Below are positions 1 through 12,882 of a DNA stretch of 64,000 bases, one piece after another. Source of the DNA: Microbacterium sp. SY138 (GTDB lineage: Bacteria > Actinomycetota > Actinomycetes > Actinomycetales > Microbacteriaceae); the NCBI RefSeq assembly GCF_039729145.1, contig NZ_CP155793.1, positions 1-64,000 on the forward strand, given 5' to 3'. The notes under the pieces are model-generated. The model searched no databases, was not told the origin of the DNA, and saw nothing but the letters and a program-made list of their open reading frames with translations. Every line of letters begins with the position of its first letter. Position 1 is the first letter of the stretch. The translations under genes and the position numbers were made by a program.

Positions 1-1392
1 ATGTCATCACCTGCCCAGCCCGACGTCCCCATCTGGACCACGGTGCAGGAGCTTCTGGTCGACGACGATCGGGTCACACCTCAGCTGCAGGGCTTCCTCA
101 GTCTCGCCGTCCCGGCAGGGGTGATGTCAGCGACGCTGTATCTGGAAGTGCCGAACGATCTCACCGCGGCGCAGATCAACAAGCGCCTGCGCCTGCCGAT
201 CATGGAGGCCCTCTCGCACATCGGCGAAGAGGTCACGTCCTACCGCGTCGTCGTCAACCACGAGCTGGCAGAGCAGCAGACGGCGCCGATCGCGGTCGGC
301 GACTTCGGGCGCCACGAGCAGGTGCGTGTCGAATCCCCCATGGAACAGCCGACCCAGCTGCGCCACGAATCGCGGCTGAATCCGAAGTACACCTTCGACA
401 ACTTCGTGATCGGACAGTCCAACCGCTTCGCGCACGCCGCGGCCGTCGCGGTCGCCGAAGCGCCGGCCAAGGCCTACAACCCCCTCTTCATCTATGGAGA
501 CTCCGGTCTCGGGAAGACCCACCTCCTTCACGCCATCGGCGACTACGCGCAATCCCTCTACGCAGGGGTCAAGGTCCGCTACGTCTCGAGCGAGGAGTTC
601 ACGAACGACTTCATCAACTCGATCGCGAACAACCGCGGCGCCGCGTTCCAGGCGCGCTACCGCGACGTCGACATCCTCCTGATCGACGACATCCAGTTCC
701 TGCAGGGACGCGCCGAGACGCAGGAAGCCTTCTTCCACACCTTCAACACGCTGCACGATCACAACAAGCAGGTCGTGATCACCAGCGACGTGGCCCCGAA
801 GCACCTGACCGGGTTCGAGGACCGTATGCGCAGCCGCTTCGAGTGGGGTCTGATCACCGATGTGCAGGCGCCCGACCTCGAGACGCGTATCGCGATCCTC
901 CGGAAGAAGGCGCAGAGCGAGGCCCTCCATATTCCCGACGAGGTACTCGAGTACATCGCGACCGTGGTGTCATCGAACATCCGGGAACTGGAGGGCGCAC
1001 TCATCCGGGTGTCGGCCTTCGCGAGCCTGAACCGCTCCGCTCTCGACATCTCCCTGGCGCAGACCGTGCTCCGCGACATCATCGACACGGCCGAGGACAA
1101 CATCATCTCGCCGACCGACATCATCACGGCGACTGCACAGTACTTCAAGCTCACGGTCGACGACCTCTACGGCTCCAGCCGGTCGCAGCAGATCGCGACC
1201 GCCCGCCAGATCGCGATGTACCTGTGTCGCGAGCGGACCAGTCTCTCCCTGCCGAAGATCGGACAGCTGTTCGGCAACCGCGACCACACCACGGTCATGT
1301 ACGCGTACAAGAAGATCAGCGAGCTCATGAAGGAGCGCCGCTCCATCTACAACCAGGTCACCGAGATCACCACGCAGCTCGGACGACGCTGA
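1..1392 (+). CDS. dnaA: Chromosomal replication initiator protein DnaA
   Basis: DnaA is the AAA+ ATPase that binds DnaA boxes at oriC, melts the origin and loads the helicase. The 463-residue product is the usual length for an actinobacterial DnaA with a short linker. Visible are an N-terminal helicase-interaction domain (about 1-90), Walker A GDSGLGKT near residue 168, Walker B LLIDDIQF, and a C-terminal domain IV with the DnaA signature ending GNRDHTTVMYA that reads the box. It begins at base 1 and is followed by a strong terminator and then by the box-rich oriC. Confidence 0.99.
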   Translation: MSSPAQPDVPIWTTVQELLVDDDRVTPQLQGFLSLAVPAGVMSATLYLEVPNDLTAAQINKRLRLPIMEALSHIGEEVTSYRVVVNHELAEQQTAPIAVGDFGRHEQVRVESPMEQPTQLRHESRLNPKYTFDNFVIGQSNRFAHAAAVAVAEAPAKAYNPLFIYGDSGLGKTHLLHAIGDYAQSLYAGVKVRYVSSEEFTNDFINSIANNRGAAFQARYRDVDILLIDDIQFLQGRAETQEAFFHTFNTLHDHNKQVVITSDVAPKHLTGFEDRMRSRFEWGLITDVQAPDLETRIAILRKKAQSEALHIPDEVLEYIATVVSSNIRELEGALIRVSAFASLNRSALDISLAQTVLRDIIDTAEDNIISPTDIITATAQYFKLTVDDLYGSSRSQQIATARQIAMYLCRERTSLSLPKIGQLFGNRDHTTVMYAYKKISELMKERRSIYNQVTEITTQLGRR

Positions 1393-1409
1393 CACGCCGC
1401 GTCTCCGAG

Positions 1410-1455
1410 AAAAGGGGAGGACAGCACCTGAACCGGTGCCGTCCTCCCCTTTTTT
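1410..1455 (+). terminator. Rho-independent terminator after dnaA
   Basis: A long stem (AAAGGGGAGGAC with GCACC against GGTGC and GTCCTCCCCTTT, with single mismatches) around a short loop is followed by a T run. It lies 18 bases past the dnaA stop and separates dnaA transcription from oriC. Confidence 0.85.
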
Positions 1456-1503
1456 GTGAGCCCGACAGGGATTCTGATCGTCGGATAGATGCCTCTATGC
1501 ACA

Positions 1504-1512
1504 TGTGGATAA
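1504..1512 (-). promoter_or_regulatory. DnaA box, perfect
   Basis: TGTGGATAA matches the complement of the consensus TTATCCACA exactly. A one-mismatch copy, TGTGGATGA, follows at 1515-1523. Confidence 0.9.
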
Positions 1513-1566
1513 CTTGTGGATGACCGTGGATTCGATCGGGACGAATGTGGGCTGATCACCCAAACC

Positions 1567-1575
1567 TGTGGATAA
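1567..1575 (-). promoter_or_regulatory. DnaA box, perfect
   Basis: Exact TGTGGATAA in the left half of oriC, in the same orientation as the box at 1504. Confidence 0.9.
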
Positions 1576-1682
1576 CTCGGGGAGGGCCATCACCGACCGG
1601 AAAGCCCGGAACCCGCGGATTCCTCAGGGTTTCCACAACTGACAACTGTGTAGTTCCCTACTCGCCACTGCTATCCACCGAG

Positions 1683-1700
1683 TTATCCACAGTATCCACA
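1683..1700 (+). promoter_or_regulatory. Tandem DnaA boxes
   Basis: A perfect TTATCCACA is directly followed, with no gap, by GTATCCACA (one mismatch). The pair abuts the AT-rich GTTAA-containing stretch, the arrangement expected beside an unwinding element. Confidence 0.88.
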
Positions 1701-1889
1701 GCTGTTAACACCGTTAAGGAGTTAAGTCATTCAAGGCGCGATCCGATCACCAGACGGTGGGGACAACCGGTCGACCGAATGACAGGAACCTCGGCGTAGG
1801 GATACGCCGGACTGTGGGGCTAGCATGGGAAGCCCTGCACCGGCAGGGCCGACGACAACGCGTCACAGTTCGACGACAAGGGAGCACCC

Positions 1890-3032
1890 GTGAGGTTTCA
1901 GGTCAACCGCGATGTCTTCAGCGAGGCTGTCTCGTTCGTCGTCAAGCTTCTGCCGCAGCGCAATCCTCAGCCGATCCTCGCCGGCGTCCTGATCGAAGCC
2001 GATGGTTCCGGTCTGACGCTCTCGGCATTCGACTACGAGGCTTCCGCCCGCACCACCATCGAGGCGACGGTCGAGACCCCGGGAACGCTCCTGGTGCATG
2101 GCCGGCTCCTCTCGGACATCGCCAGCCGACTTCCGAACGCTCCGATCGAGATCGCCATCGAGGAAGACGGGGGCATCGCGGTCACCTGCGGCTCCGCACG
2201 ATTCACCCTCGCAGCCATGCCCGTCGAGGAATACCCCTCGATCCCCGAGGTGACCGGTTCGTCCGGTGTGGTCCCGGCCGACGACTTCGGCACGGCGATC
2301 GCCCAGGTCGGATTCGCCGCGTCGCGTGACGACGTGACTCCTGTGCTCACGGGTGTGCAGCTCGAGGTCTCGGGACACACGCTGAGCCTCGTCGCGACCG
2401 ACCGTTACCGCGTCTCGCTGCGGGATGTGCCGTGGGACGGCGAGGCCGTCGAAGCCACCGCCCTGGTCCCTGCCCGCACTCTGCTCGAGGTCGGCAAGAC
2501 CTTCGGACACGCCGGCACGATCCAGGTGGCGTTCTCCGGAGCGGGCGACCGAGAGATCATCGCCTTCACCGCGGGCAACAAGACCGTCACTTCTCTCCTG
2601 ATCAAGGGCAACTTCCCGCCTGTACGCCGACTGTTCCCCGAGCAGACCGACCACTACGCGGTCGTGAACACCGCAGACCTCGTCGAGGCCGTTCGCCGAG
2701 TCTCACTCGTGCTCGATCGTGCTGCTCCCCTGCGTTTCACGTTCTCGAACGACAGTGTGACGATGGACGCCTCCGGCGGAGACCACGCACGGGCATCCGA
2801 GTCGGTCGACGCGATCCTCTCCGGTGGCGATGAGGTCACGCTGGGCCTGAACCCGCAGTACCTGATCGAGGCTCTCGGCGCCGTCAAGAGCGAGTTCGTG
2901 CGCGTCACGTTCACGTCGAGCGACAACGCCAACAAGCTGAGCCCCGTGCTCATCACGAGCCAGACCTCGGTCGACCAGGCGGGTCTCGACTCGTTCAAGT
3001 ACCTGCTCCAGCCGAACCTCCTCCTGCGCTGA
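1890..3032 (+). CDS. dnaN: DNA polymerase III beta sliding clamp
   Basis: The beta clamp encircles DNA and tethers the replicative polymerase. The 380-residue length and three-fold clamp architecture fit the family. The start is GTG at 1890 with AAGGGAG five bases upstream; the protein opens MRFQVNRDVF, typical of actinobacterial DnaN. It ends with the family-like Asp/Ser/Phe-Lys-Tyr-Leu and Pro-rich tail (residues about 365-380). It lies immediately right of oriC and upstream of recF, the conserved replication order. Confidence 0.98.
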   Translation: MRFQVNRDVFSEAVSFVVKLLPQRNPQPILAGVLIEADGSGLTLSAFDYEASARTTIEATVETPGTLLVHGRLLSDIASRLPNAPIEIAIEEDGGIAVTCGSARFTLAAMPVEEYPSIPEVTGSSGVVPADDFGTAIAQVGFAASRDDVTPVLTGVQLEVSGHTLSLVATDRYRVSLRDVPWDGEAVEATALVPARTLLEVGKTFGHAGTIQVAFSGAGDREIIAFTAGNKTVTSLLIKGNFPPVRRLFPEQTDHYAVVNTADLVEAVRRVSLVLDRAAPLRFTFSNDSVTMDASGGDHARASESVDAILSGGDEVTLGLNPQYLIEALGAVKSEFVRVTFTSSDNANKLSPVLITSQTSVDQAGLDSFKYLLQPNLLLR

Positions 3033-3108
3033 TCTTCTCCGCTTCATCCATACCCGGAACGTTCCTCGGGGAATCCGGACTGTCAGACCCCGAAGGTAGG
3101 CTGACTCC

Positions 3109-4302
3109 GTGATTGTGGAGCACCTGAGTCTGGTCGATTTCCGCAATTACGCGACCGCTGAACTCACCCTCCACCGCGGACCCAACGTGCTTGTCGGGCG
3201 CAACGGTCAGGGAAAGACGAATCTGGCCGAAGCCGTGGTGTTCCTCGCCACGCTCGGTTCGCACCGGGTGTCATCTGATGCGCCGATGGTCCGCGATGGC
3301 CAGGAGTTCGCGGTGATCCGTGCCCGACTGTCGCACGGAGAGCGTCGCGTGCTCGCCGAGATCCAGGTGAACAGGCAGGGATCGAACAAGGCTCGCATCA
3401 ACGGATCGCCGTCGAAGCCGAACGAACTCCCCCGCTACGCGCACGTCGTGCTGTTCGCTCCGGAAGACCTGCAGATCGTGAGGGGGGACCCCTCAGCTCG
3501 GCGCCGCTTCACGGATCAGCTCCTCATCCAGCGCACGCCGAGGCTCGCAGCTGTGCTCGCCGACTACGACCGCGTCCTGAAGCAGCGCAATGCGCTGCTG
3601 AAGTCGGCGCGTGCTCGCGGCGTTCGCGGCGAAGGTCTGAGCACTCTGGACGTCTGGGACGACAAGCTGGTCTCCCTCGGATCGGAGATCATCACCGCCC
3701 GTCAGCGCCTGGCGGCGGATCTGCAGCAGCCCGTGGCCGATGCCTACGAGGCGATCGCCGGTGCAGATCATCGTCCCCAGCTGGAATGGGCGCTCTCGGT
3801 GGGCGGCGGAGACCCCGAAGAGGGGGAAGAGGGAGCGGAAGGTGCCGAGACGGGGCCGTCCGCAGACAGACTCACCGATCCGATTCGTATCGCCGAGGTG
3901 TTCCGCGCATCCCTTGCGGCGAAGCGATCGAAAGAACTCGATCGCGGACTGACCCTCACCGGGCCGCACCGAGACGACCTGGTGCTGCGGGTCCGCGACC
4001 TCCCGGTCAAGGGATACGCCTCCCACGGGGAATCGTGGTCGGTGGCTCTCGCCCTGCGGCTCGCGTCGGCCGAGCTGCTCCGCAGCGAATCTCCCGCCGG
4101 CGATCCGGTGCTCATCCTCGACGACGTCTTCGCAGAACTCGACGCCGATCGGCGTCAGCGGTTGGCGGCCTTGACCGCCGGTTATGAGCAAGTGGTGGTC
4201 ACGGCAGCGGTGGAGGAGGATATCCCCGAGGTGCTGCATGCCCACGTGGTACGGATCAGCGCCGGAACCATCAGCGACGAGCGGGAGGCGACGGATGACT
4301 GA
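3109..4302 (+). CDS. recF: DNA replication and repair protein RecF
   Basis: RecF is an SMC-like ATPase that helps load RecA at gaps and stalled forks. The 397-residue protein shows Walker A GRNGQGKTN (about 31-39), an ABC-type signature region around residues 300-330 and Walker B LILDDVFAELD near 340. The start is GTG. Residues about 235-255 form an acidic, glutamate- and glycine-rich insertion not needed for the core fold. It overlaps the next gene by eight bases, suggesting translational coupling. Confidence 0.97.
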   Translation: MIVEHLSLVDFRNYATAELTLHRGPNVLVGRNGQGKTNLAEAVVFLATLGSHRVSSDAPMVRDGQEFAVIRARLSHGERRVLAEIQVNRQGSNKARINGSPSKPNELPRYAHVVLFAPEDLQIVRGDPSARRRFTDQLLIQRTPRLAAVLADYDRVLKQRNALLKSARARGVRGEGLSTLDVWDDKLVSLGSEIITARQRLAADLQQPVADAYEAIAGADHRPQLEWALSVGGGDPEEGEEGAEGAETGPSADRLTDPIRIAEVFRASLAAKRSKELDRGLTLTGPHRDDLVLRVRDLPVKGYASHGESWSVALALRLASAELLRSESPAGDPVLILDDVFAELDADRRQRLAALTAGYEQVVVTAAVEEDIPEVLHAHVVRISAGTISDEREATDD

Positions 4303-4843
4303 CGCGGCACGCCATCCGTCCGCTTCGAGCCCCTCGGCACCGACTCCGGACACTCCCCCTCCGGTGGCCGATGTTCCCGAGACGATCGGCACCTATCTGC
4401 GGCTGCGCGGGCTGCAGCCGAGTTCCAAGAGCTGGAAACGCAAGCGACGCATCGCGACCGACGACGACAACGCACCCTTCACGCCCGGGCGAGACCCCGG
4501 CGCGCTCGGTGCGGTGCTCGACAAGCTGAGTCGTGACTCCGGCTGGCAGATCACCCTCGCCCGAGAAGATCTCGTGCGCCAATGGGCTGATCTCGCAGGC
4601 GCAGACACCGCGAAGCACTCCGAACCCGTCTCCCTGGAGCGCGGCCTGCTCACCGTGAAGTGCGACTCGACCGCGTGGGCGAAGAACCTGCAGTTCATGC
4701 GGGCGACGATTCTCACCGAGATCGGCCGACGGTATCCCGATGCGGGCGTCGAGAACCTCCGCTTCATCGGACCGGACGTTCCCTCGTGGAAATGGGGTCC
4801 CAGAGCCGTTCCAGGACGGGGCCCGCGCGATACCTACGGGTAG
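4295..4843 (+). CDS. DUF721 / DciA-like protein
   Basis: This 182-residue protein belongs to the DUF721 family, whose DciA members help load the replicative helicase in bacteria lacking DnaC; in actinobacteria the gene nearly always sits between recF and gyrB. The recognisable core runs from about residue 65 to 165, including WADLAGADTAKHSEPVSL and the STAWAKNLQFM helix. The N-terminus is Pro/Ser-rich and probably disordered. I chose the ATG at 4295, which overlaps the recF stop, over longer upstream reading in the same frame. Confidence 0.88.
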   Translation: MTDAARHPSASSPSAPTPDTPPPVADVPETIGTYLRLRGLQPSSKSWKRKRRIATDDDNAPFTPGRDPGALGAVLDKLSRDSGWQITLAREDLVRQWADLAGADTAKHSEPVSLERGLLTVKCDSTAWAKNLQFMRATILTEIGRRYPDAGVENLRFIGPDVPSWKWGPRAVPGRGPRDTYG

Positions 4844-4919
4844 GGCACCACGCGAGGGGGTCGAAAGGCTCAGAGGCCCACACACGGCCGTTGAGCGGCA
4901 TTTCCCGATGAAACTCCGC

Positions 4920-4925
4920 TAGAAT
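4920..4925 (+). promoter_or_regulatory. Possible -10 element upstream of gyrB
   Basis: TAGAAT sits 37 bases before the gyrB ATG in an otherwise GC-rich gap and resembles the actinobacterial housekeeping -10. A TTGAGC lies upstream but at 23-base spacing, so the -35 is not convincing. Confidence 0.35.
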
Positions 4926-4937
4926 GGGAGTTCGTGA

Positions 4938-7031
<2,094 letters not shown>

Positions 7032-7074
7032 TGCTCGCGGGCTCAGACCAGATGTGTGACAGAGAGATTGATTC

Positions 7075-9630
7075 ATGACTGACGAAGAACGCACCGAGCC
7101 GGAACACGATCACGGCAAGATCGATCAGGTCGACCTGCAGTCGGAGATGCAGCGCAGCTACCTCGACTACGCGATGGCCGTCATCGTGGGGCGCGCGCTC
7201 CCCGACGTGCGCGACGGGCTCAAGCCCGTGCACCGCCGCGTGATCTACGGCATGTACGACGGCGGCTTCCGCCCCGACAAGTCGTTCTCGAAGTGCGCCC
7301 GTGTGGTGGGCGAGGTCATGGGCCAGTACCACCCGCACGGCGACTCGGCGATCTACGACGCCCTCGTGCGACTGGTGCAGCCGTGGTCGCTGCGGTATCC
7401 GCTGGCTCTCGGCCAGGGCAACTTCGGGTCCCCGGGCAACATGGGCGCGGCAGCCCCGCGATACACCGAGACCAAGATGGCCCCGCTCGCGCTCGAGATG
7501 GTGCGCGACATCGAAGAAGACACCGTCGACTTCACCGACAACTACGACGGCCAGACGCAGGAGCCGACGGTCCTCCCGGCCCGCTTCCCGAACCTGCTCG
7601 TCAACGGCTCGGTCGGTATCGCGGTCGGCATGGCCACGAACATCCCCCCGCACAACCTGCGCGAGGTGTCCGATGCGGCGCTCTGGGCACTCGACAACCC
7701 CGGCATCTCCCGTGAGGAGCTGCTCGAAGGTCTTATCCAGCGCGTTCCCGGTCCCGACTTCCCGACCGGTGCGCAGATCCTCGGCACCAAGGGCATCCAC
7801 GAGGCGTACCGCACGGGTCGCGGCTCGATCACGATGCGCGCGGTCGTCAACGTCGAGGAGATCCAGGGCCGCACCTGCCTCGTCATCACCGAGCTGCCGT
7901 ACCAGGTGAACCCCGACAACGTGGCGGTGAAGATCGGCGACCTCGCCCGTGACGGCAAGATCACCGGTATCGCCGACATCCGCGATGAGTCCTCGGACCG
8001 CACGGGTCAGCGTCTGGTCGTCGTGCTCAAGCGCGACGCGGTCGCGCGGGTCGTGCTGAACAACCTCTACAAGCACACGCAGCTGCAGGAGAACTTCGGC
8101 GCGAACATGCTCGCGATCGTCGACGGCGTGCCGCGCACCCTCGCGATCGACGGTTTCATCACGCACTGGATCTCCCACCAGATCGACGTGATCGTCCGCC
8201 GCACCGAGTTCCGTCTGCGCGAGGCCGAGAAGCGCATGCACATCCTGCGCGGATATCTGAAGGCGCTCGACGCCCTCGACGAGGTCATCGCGCTCATCCG
8301 CCGCTCGCAGACCACGGCGGATGCGAACGAGGGACTCCAGAAGCTCCTCGACATCGACGAGATCCAGGCCGACGCGATCCTGCAGATGCAGCTGCGCCGT
8401 CTTGCGGCTCTCGAGCGTCAGAAGATCATCGATCAGGCGAACGAGCTCGAAGCGCAGATCACCGATTACAAGGCGATCCTGGCCGACGAGGGTCGTCAGC
8501 GCACGATCATCCGCGAAGAACTGACGGGCATCGTCGACCGCTTCGGCGACGAGCGTCGCACGCACATCCTGCACGGCTTCGACGGTGATGTCTCGATGGA
8601 AGACCTCATCGCCGAAGAGGAGATGGTCGTCACCGTCACGCGCGAGGGGTACATCAAGCGCACGCGCAGCGACAACTACCGTTCTCAGCACCGTGGCGGC
8701 AAGGGCGTCAAGGGTGCGCAGCTGCGCGCGAACGACATCGTCGAGCACTTCTTCGTGACGACCACGCACCACTGGCTGCTGTTCTTCACCGACAAGGGGC
8801 GCGTCTACCGCGCGAAGACCTACGAGGTGCCCGAGGCCGGACGCGACGCGAAGGGCATGCACGTCGCGAACCTGCTCGCCCTGCAGCCGGACGAGAACAT
8901 CGCCCAGGTGCTCGACATCCGCGACTACCAGGTGGCCGACTACCTGGTGCTGGCGACCCGTGAGGGCCTCGTCAAGAAGACGCGACTCGAGGCGTACGAC
9001 ACCAACCGCCAGGGCGGCGTCATCGCGATCCGTCTGAACGACGAGGACGAGCTCGTCAGCGCATTGCTCGTGAACGCCGAGGACGACATCCTCCTCATCA
9101 GCCGCCGCGGCATGTCGGTGCGCTTCGAGGCGACCGATGAGGCCCTGCGGCCGATGGGTCGGGCGACAGCCGGTGTCCGCGGCATGAAGTTCAAGATCGA
9201 CGAGGACTGCCTGCTCTCGGCATCCGTCGCAGCGCCGGGCAAGTTCGTCTTCGTCGTGACCGACGGAGGCTACGCGAAGCGCACCGCGGTGGAGGAATAT
9301 CGGGTGCAGGGACGCGGCGGAACAGGCATCAAGGTCGCCAAGCTCAACGACGATCGGGGCACTCTCGCGGGTGGTCTGATCGTCTCCGAGGACGACGAGG
9401 TCTTGGTGGTTCTCTCCAGCGGCAAGGTGGTACGCTCTGCCGTGGCCGAGGTCCCCGCCAAGGGTCGAGACACCATGGGAGTGGTGTTCGCCCGGACGAC
9501 GGAGGCCGATCGCATCCTCGCCATCGCCCGTAACGGTGAGCGTGGCCTCGCCGAAGACGAGGCGGATGCGGAGGATGCCGAGACCCAGGCCCCCGAGACG
9601 ACACCGACCCCCGAGGATACAGACGCATGA
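7075..9630 (+). CDS. gyrA: DNA gyrase subunit A
   Basis: GyrA is the DNA-breaking and rejoining subunit of gyrase. In the 851-residue product the catalytic tyrosine is Tyr130 in AAPRYTE. The quinolone-resistance region reads [13 protein letters not shown] with Ser91 and Asp95, corresponding to E. coli Ser83 and Asp87, i.e. the wild-type pattern. The C-terminal half forms the beta-pinwheel with GyrA-box-like RGGKGVKG near 540. The C-terminus is acidic. The stop overlaps the next ATG by four bases. Confidence 0.98.
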   Translation: MTDEERTEPEHDHGKIDQVDLQSEMQRSYLDYAMAVIVGRALPDVRDGLKPVHRRVIYGMYDGGFRPDKSFSKCARVVGEVMGQYHPHGDSAIYDALVRLVQPWSLRYPLALGQGNFGSPGNMGAAAPRYTETKMAPLALEMVRDIEEDTVDFTDNYDGQTQEPTVLPARFPNLLVNGSVGIAVGMATNIPPHNLREVSDAALWALDNPGISREELLEGLIQRVPGPDFPTGAQILGTKGIHEAYRTGRGSITMRAVVNVEEIQGRTCLVITELPYQVNPDNVAVKIGDLARDGKITGIADIRDESSDRTGQRLVVVLKRDAVARVVLNNLYKHTQLQENFGANMLAIVDGVPRTLAIDGFITHWISHQIDVIVRRTEFRLREAEKRMHILRGYLKALDALDEVIALIRRSQTTADANEGLQKLLDIDEIQADAILQMQLRRLAALERQKIIDQANELEAQITDYKAILADEGRQRTIIREELTGIVDRFGDERRTHILHGFDGDVSMEDLIAEEEMVVTVTREGYIKRTRSDNYRSQHRGGKGVKGAQLRANDIVEHFFVTTTHHWLLFFTDKGRVYRAKTYEVPEAGRDAKGMHVANLLALQPDENIAQVLDIRDYQVADYLVLATREGLVKKTRLEAYDTNRQGGVIAIRLNDEDELVSALLVNAEDDILLISRRGMSVRFEATDEALRPMGRATAGVRGMKFKIDEDCLLSASVAAPGKFVFVVTDGGYAKRTAVEEYRVQGRGGTGIKVAKLNDDRGTLAGGLIVSEDDEVLVVLSSGKVVRSAVAEVPAKGRDTMGVVFARTTEADRILAIARNGERGLAEDEADAEDAETQAPETTPTPEDTDA

Positions 9631-10031
9631 GCACAGTGGCCGACAAGCTGGCGAAGAAGTCGACCCGCAAGACGAGCGGCAAGCAGGTACGCCTCCGACT
9701 GGTCTACGTGGACTTCTGGTCGGCCGTGAAGCTCTCGTTCCTCGGAGCGGTGGCCCTCGCGGTCGTCACGATGGTCTCGTTCTTCCTCATCTTCCTGGTC
9801 TTCCAGGCGACGGGGATCATGACCACGGCGGAGAGCTTCCTGCTCGGCATCACCGACAACACGTTCGTGCTCTCCGAGGTCGTCGGACTTCCGCAGGTGA
9901 TGGCGTTCGCGGCGGTTGTCGCGATCCTGAACCTCATCGTCTTCACGGTGCTCGGCGCCGTCGTCGCGGGAATCTACAACCTCGCAGTGAAGGTCACGGG
10001 CGGACTGCTCGTCGGCTTCATGTCGAACTGA
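9627..10031 (+). CDS. DUF3566 membrane protein
   Basis: This 134-residue protein belongs to the DUF3566 family, found downstream of gyrA in most actinobacteria; its function is unknown. A basic N-terminus (1-24) is followed by predicted membrane helices at about 37-58 and 92-118. The ATGA overlap with gyrA indicates translational coupling and membership of the gyrBA operon. Confidence 0.87.
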   Translation: MSTVADKLAKKSTRKTSGKQVRLRLVYVDFWSAVKLSFLGAVALAVVTMVSFFLIFLVFQATGIMTTAESFLLGITDNTFVLSEVVGLPQVMAFAAVVAILNLIVFTVLGAVVAGIYNLAVKVTGGLLVGFMSN

Positions 10032-10047
10032 TCCTCGGAACGTTTCA

Positions 10048-10079
10048 CGAAGGGCGGGTGCTTCGGCATCCGCCCTTCG
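10048..10079. terminator. Bidirectional hairpin terminator after the gyrase operon
   Basis: CGAAGGGCGG-GTGC pairs with GCAT-CCGCCCTTCG across a very short loop, with one wobble pair. It lies between convergent genes and could stop transcription from both. Confidence 0.75.
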
Positions 10080-10100
10080 CTGTTTCTCTTCGCGCTTTCT

Positions 10101-10811
<711 letters not shown>

Positions 10812-10936
10812 GCCCCCAGTGAAGCAGACGGTGGCCGGAGAAGGAGGGAGTCCGCGACGGGCATTACGGAAAACCCGAAGTCGAGTGTCCGGTTGGCTCG
10901 GTATCGAGCCCATCCGGCCCGCCGTACCTTGGAACC

Positions 10937-12205
10937 ATGACCACTCAGACTGCGACTCCGACTCCCGCAACGGCGGTGAAGCCGCCGTTGCGCATCTTCC
11001 TCACGATCCTGCATCTGGCAGGTGTCGGCATCCTCGGTGGTGCCATCTTCGGCATGCTCGGCGGGCTCCTCGGCACGGGCCTCGGACTTCTCTTCGCCGC
11101 CGGTATCGGGCTCATCATGCTGGTGGGACTGGTCTACGCGCTCTACGGTGTGGGCTGGTTCGAAGTCGCTCGTGTCGGTGCGCTGTACCGCACGCCGATC
11201 GCACCGCTGCGTCTGCAGCCGCGCGACCGTCCCGGCTTCGTCGGTTGGTTGCGAGCTCTCGGCCACCAGGCCATCGACGGGCGCATGTGGCGCGCGGTCG
11301 CGAACTTCGCCATCTCGGCGCTTCTCGGCTGGGTGGTGCTTCGCCTGTTCTGGGGTCTGGTGTGGTCGATCATCATCTCGTTCGCTCCCCTCACCGCGGC
11401 GGATTCGGTCATGGGACCGTTCGGTGGGGGAGGCATCCCCGTCGCATGGGCGCCGCTGATCGGCATCTTGGGAATTGCGGCCTGTGTCGTCGGGACGATC
11501 GGCTTGGCGCTGCTGCACCGCACGCTCTCGCTCGCGATCGTGATCCGCAGCAAGGAGACCGAGCTCACCGAGCGCGTGCGCACCTCGACCGCGCAGCGGG
11601 AGGGCGCCGTGCGCGCCGCCGACGTGGAGCGCACCCGCATCGAGCGCGACCTGCACGACGGTGTCCAGCCCCGACTCGTGTCGGTCGGCATGACGCTCGG
11701 CCTCGCGCAGCAGAAGATCGACAACGATCCCGAGGCCGCGAAGGAGCTCATCAACGAGGCGCACACCTCGACCAAGGCGGCCATCACCGAGCTGCGTCAG
11801 CTGGCTCGGGGCATCCACGCCTCGGTGCTCGATGACAGAGGCCTCGACGCTGCACTGTCGGCACTCGCTGGACGCTCGCACATCCCCGTGCACCTGGATG
11901 TGCGCATGGACGGGCGGTGCAGTCGCGAGGCCGAGGCTGCCGTGTACTTCTCGATCGCCGAGTCGCTGACCAACGCGGCGAAGCACTCGAGAGCCAGCGA
12001 AGCCCGCGTGATCGTGCGGCTTCGAGAGGGCAACACGCTCTGGGCACGCGTCGAGGACAACGGCATCGGCGGCGCTCAGGTGCAGCCCGGCGGCGGGCTC
12101 GACGGCATCGCGAATCGCATCCTGGCCGCAGGGGGAGCCTTCCGCCTCGACAGTCCCCAGGGCGGGCCGACGAGCCTGGAGGTGAACGTACCGTGCGCAT
12201 CCTGA
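10937..12205 (+). CDS. Sensor histidine kinase (NarL-partner type)
   Basis: This 422-residue membrane kinase has an N-terminal sensor part of several helices (about 15-75 and 115-200). A HisKA_3 dimerisation domain follows with the phosphoacceptor in ERDLHDG at His240. The HATPase domain (about 320-420) has VEDNGIGGA and GGGLDGIANRI. It lacks a large extracellular domain, so it may sense an intramembrane signal. Its stop overlaps the start of the response regulator by 13 bases, so the two form a coupled two-component system. Confidence 0.93.
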   Translation: MTTQTATPTPATAVKPPLRIFLTILHLAGVGILGGAIFGMLGGLLGTGLGLLFAAGIGLIMLVGLVYALYGVGWFEVARVGALYRTPIAPLRLQPRDRPGFVGWLRALGHQAIDGRMWRAVANFAISALLGWVVLRLFWGLVWSIIISFAPLTAADSVMGPFGGGGIPVAWAPLIGILGIAACVVGTIGLALLHRTLSLAIVIRSKETELTERVRTSTAQREGAVRAADVERTRIERDLHDGVQPRLVSVGMTLGLAQQKIDNDPEAAKELINEAHTSTKAAITELRQLARGIHASVLDDRGLDAALSALAGRSHIPVHLDVRMDGRCSREAEAAVYFSIAESLTNAAKHSRASEARVIVRLREGNTLWARVEDNGIGGAQVQPGGGLDGIANRILAAGGAFRLDSPQGGPTSLEVNVPCAS

Positions 12206-12882
12206 TCTGCGAGGACTCGGTCCTCCTGCGCGAGGGCCTGGTCCGTCTGCTCGAAGACGCCGGCCATGAGGTGGTCGCCGCCCTCCCCGACATCGAGGGT
12301 CTCGACCAGGCCGTCGCCACCACGACCCCCGACCTGTGCATCCTGGACGTGCGTCTCCCCCCGACGTTCACCGATGAAGGCATCCGGGCCGCTCTCGGTC
12401 TGCGCTCGACGCATCCGTCTCTCGCGATCCTGGTGCTCTCGCAGTACGTCGAAGAGCGGTATGCGTCGGATCTGATCGCGGCGCAGGGTGGGCCCCTCGG
12501 CTACCTGCTCAAGGATCGGGTCGCCGACGTCTCCGAGTTCCTCGCCTCGGTGCAGCGGATCTCCGAGGGCGCCACCGTGCTCGACCCCGAGGTCGTCGCC
12601 CAGCTGCTGACCCGCCGCAACCGCGACGATCGAATGCTGCGGCTCACGGAACGCGAGCGCACCGTGCTCGCACTGATCGCCGAGGGCAAGTCGAACCAGG
12701 CGATCGCGGGGCTGCTGTTCCTCTCCGAGGCGAGTGTCGAGAAACACATCACCTCCATCTTCCAGAAGCTGGGCTTCGAGCAGGACGAGGCGGGAAACCG
12801 TCGTGTGCTCGCCGCCCTCGCGCACATCGAGAACACCGGCGGCCCGACGCCGCCGACCGGCCAGACAGGAGTGGCACGATGA
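12193..12882 (+). CDS. LuxR/NarL family response regulator
   Basis: The 229-residue protein has a receiver domain with the phosphorylatable Asp52 in CILDVRL, an acidic pocket at EDS (7-9), and a C-terminal LuxR-type helix-turn-helix (LTERERTVLALIAEGKSNQAIA). I chose the GTG at 12193 because the protein then opens directly with the receiver strand RILICEDS, and the start lies inside the end of the kinase gene. It probably controls the downstream membrane protein or itself. The stop overlaps the next ATG by four bases. Confidence 0.93.
   Translation: MRILICEDSVLLREGLVRLLEDAGHEVVAALPDIEGLDQAVATTTPDLCILDVRLPPTFTDEGIRAALGLRSTHPSLAILVLSQYVEERYASDLIAAQGGPLGYLLKDRVADVSEFLASVQRISEGATVLDPEVVAQLLTRRNRDDRMLRLTERERTVLALIAEGKSNQAIAGLLFLSEASVEKHITSIFQKLGFEQDEAGNRRVLAALAHIENTGGPTPPTGQTGVAR

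Larger units (their letters stand above)
1497..1735. other. oriC: Chromosomal origin of replication oriC
   Basis: The 497-base gene-free stretch between dnaA and dnaN carries three perfect DnaA boxes (TTATCCACA or its complement) at 1504-1512, 1567-1575 and 1683-1691. One-mismatch boxes lie at 1515-1523 and 1692-1700, and weaker ones near 1629-1637 and 1671-1679. Left boxes point to the minus strand and right boxes to the plus strand. A relatively AT-rich stretch with repeated GTTAA cores (1703-1728) sits next to the right-hand boxes and is the likely unwinding element. The dnaA-oriC-dnaN position is standard for actinobacteria. Confidence 0.93.

Noticed and set aside
4891-4925. A full -35/-10 promoter before gyrB
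   Set aside because: The -10-like TAGAAT is good, but TTGAGC is 23 bases away, too far for a standard promoter.
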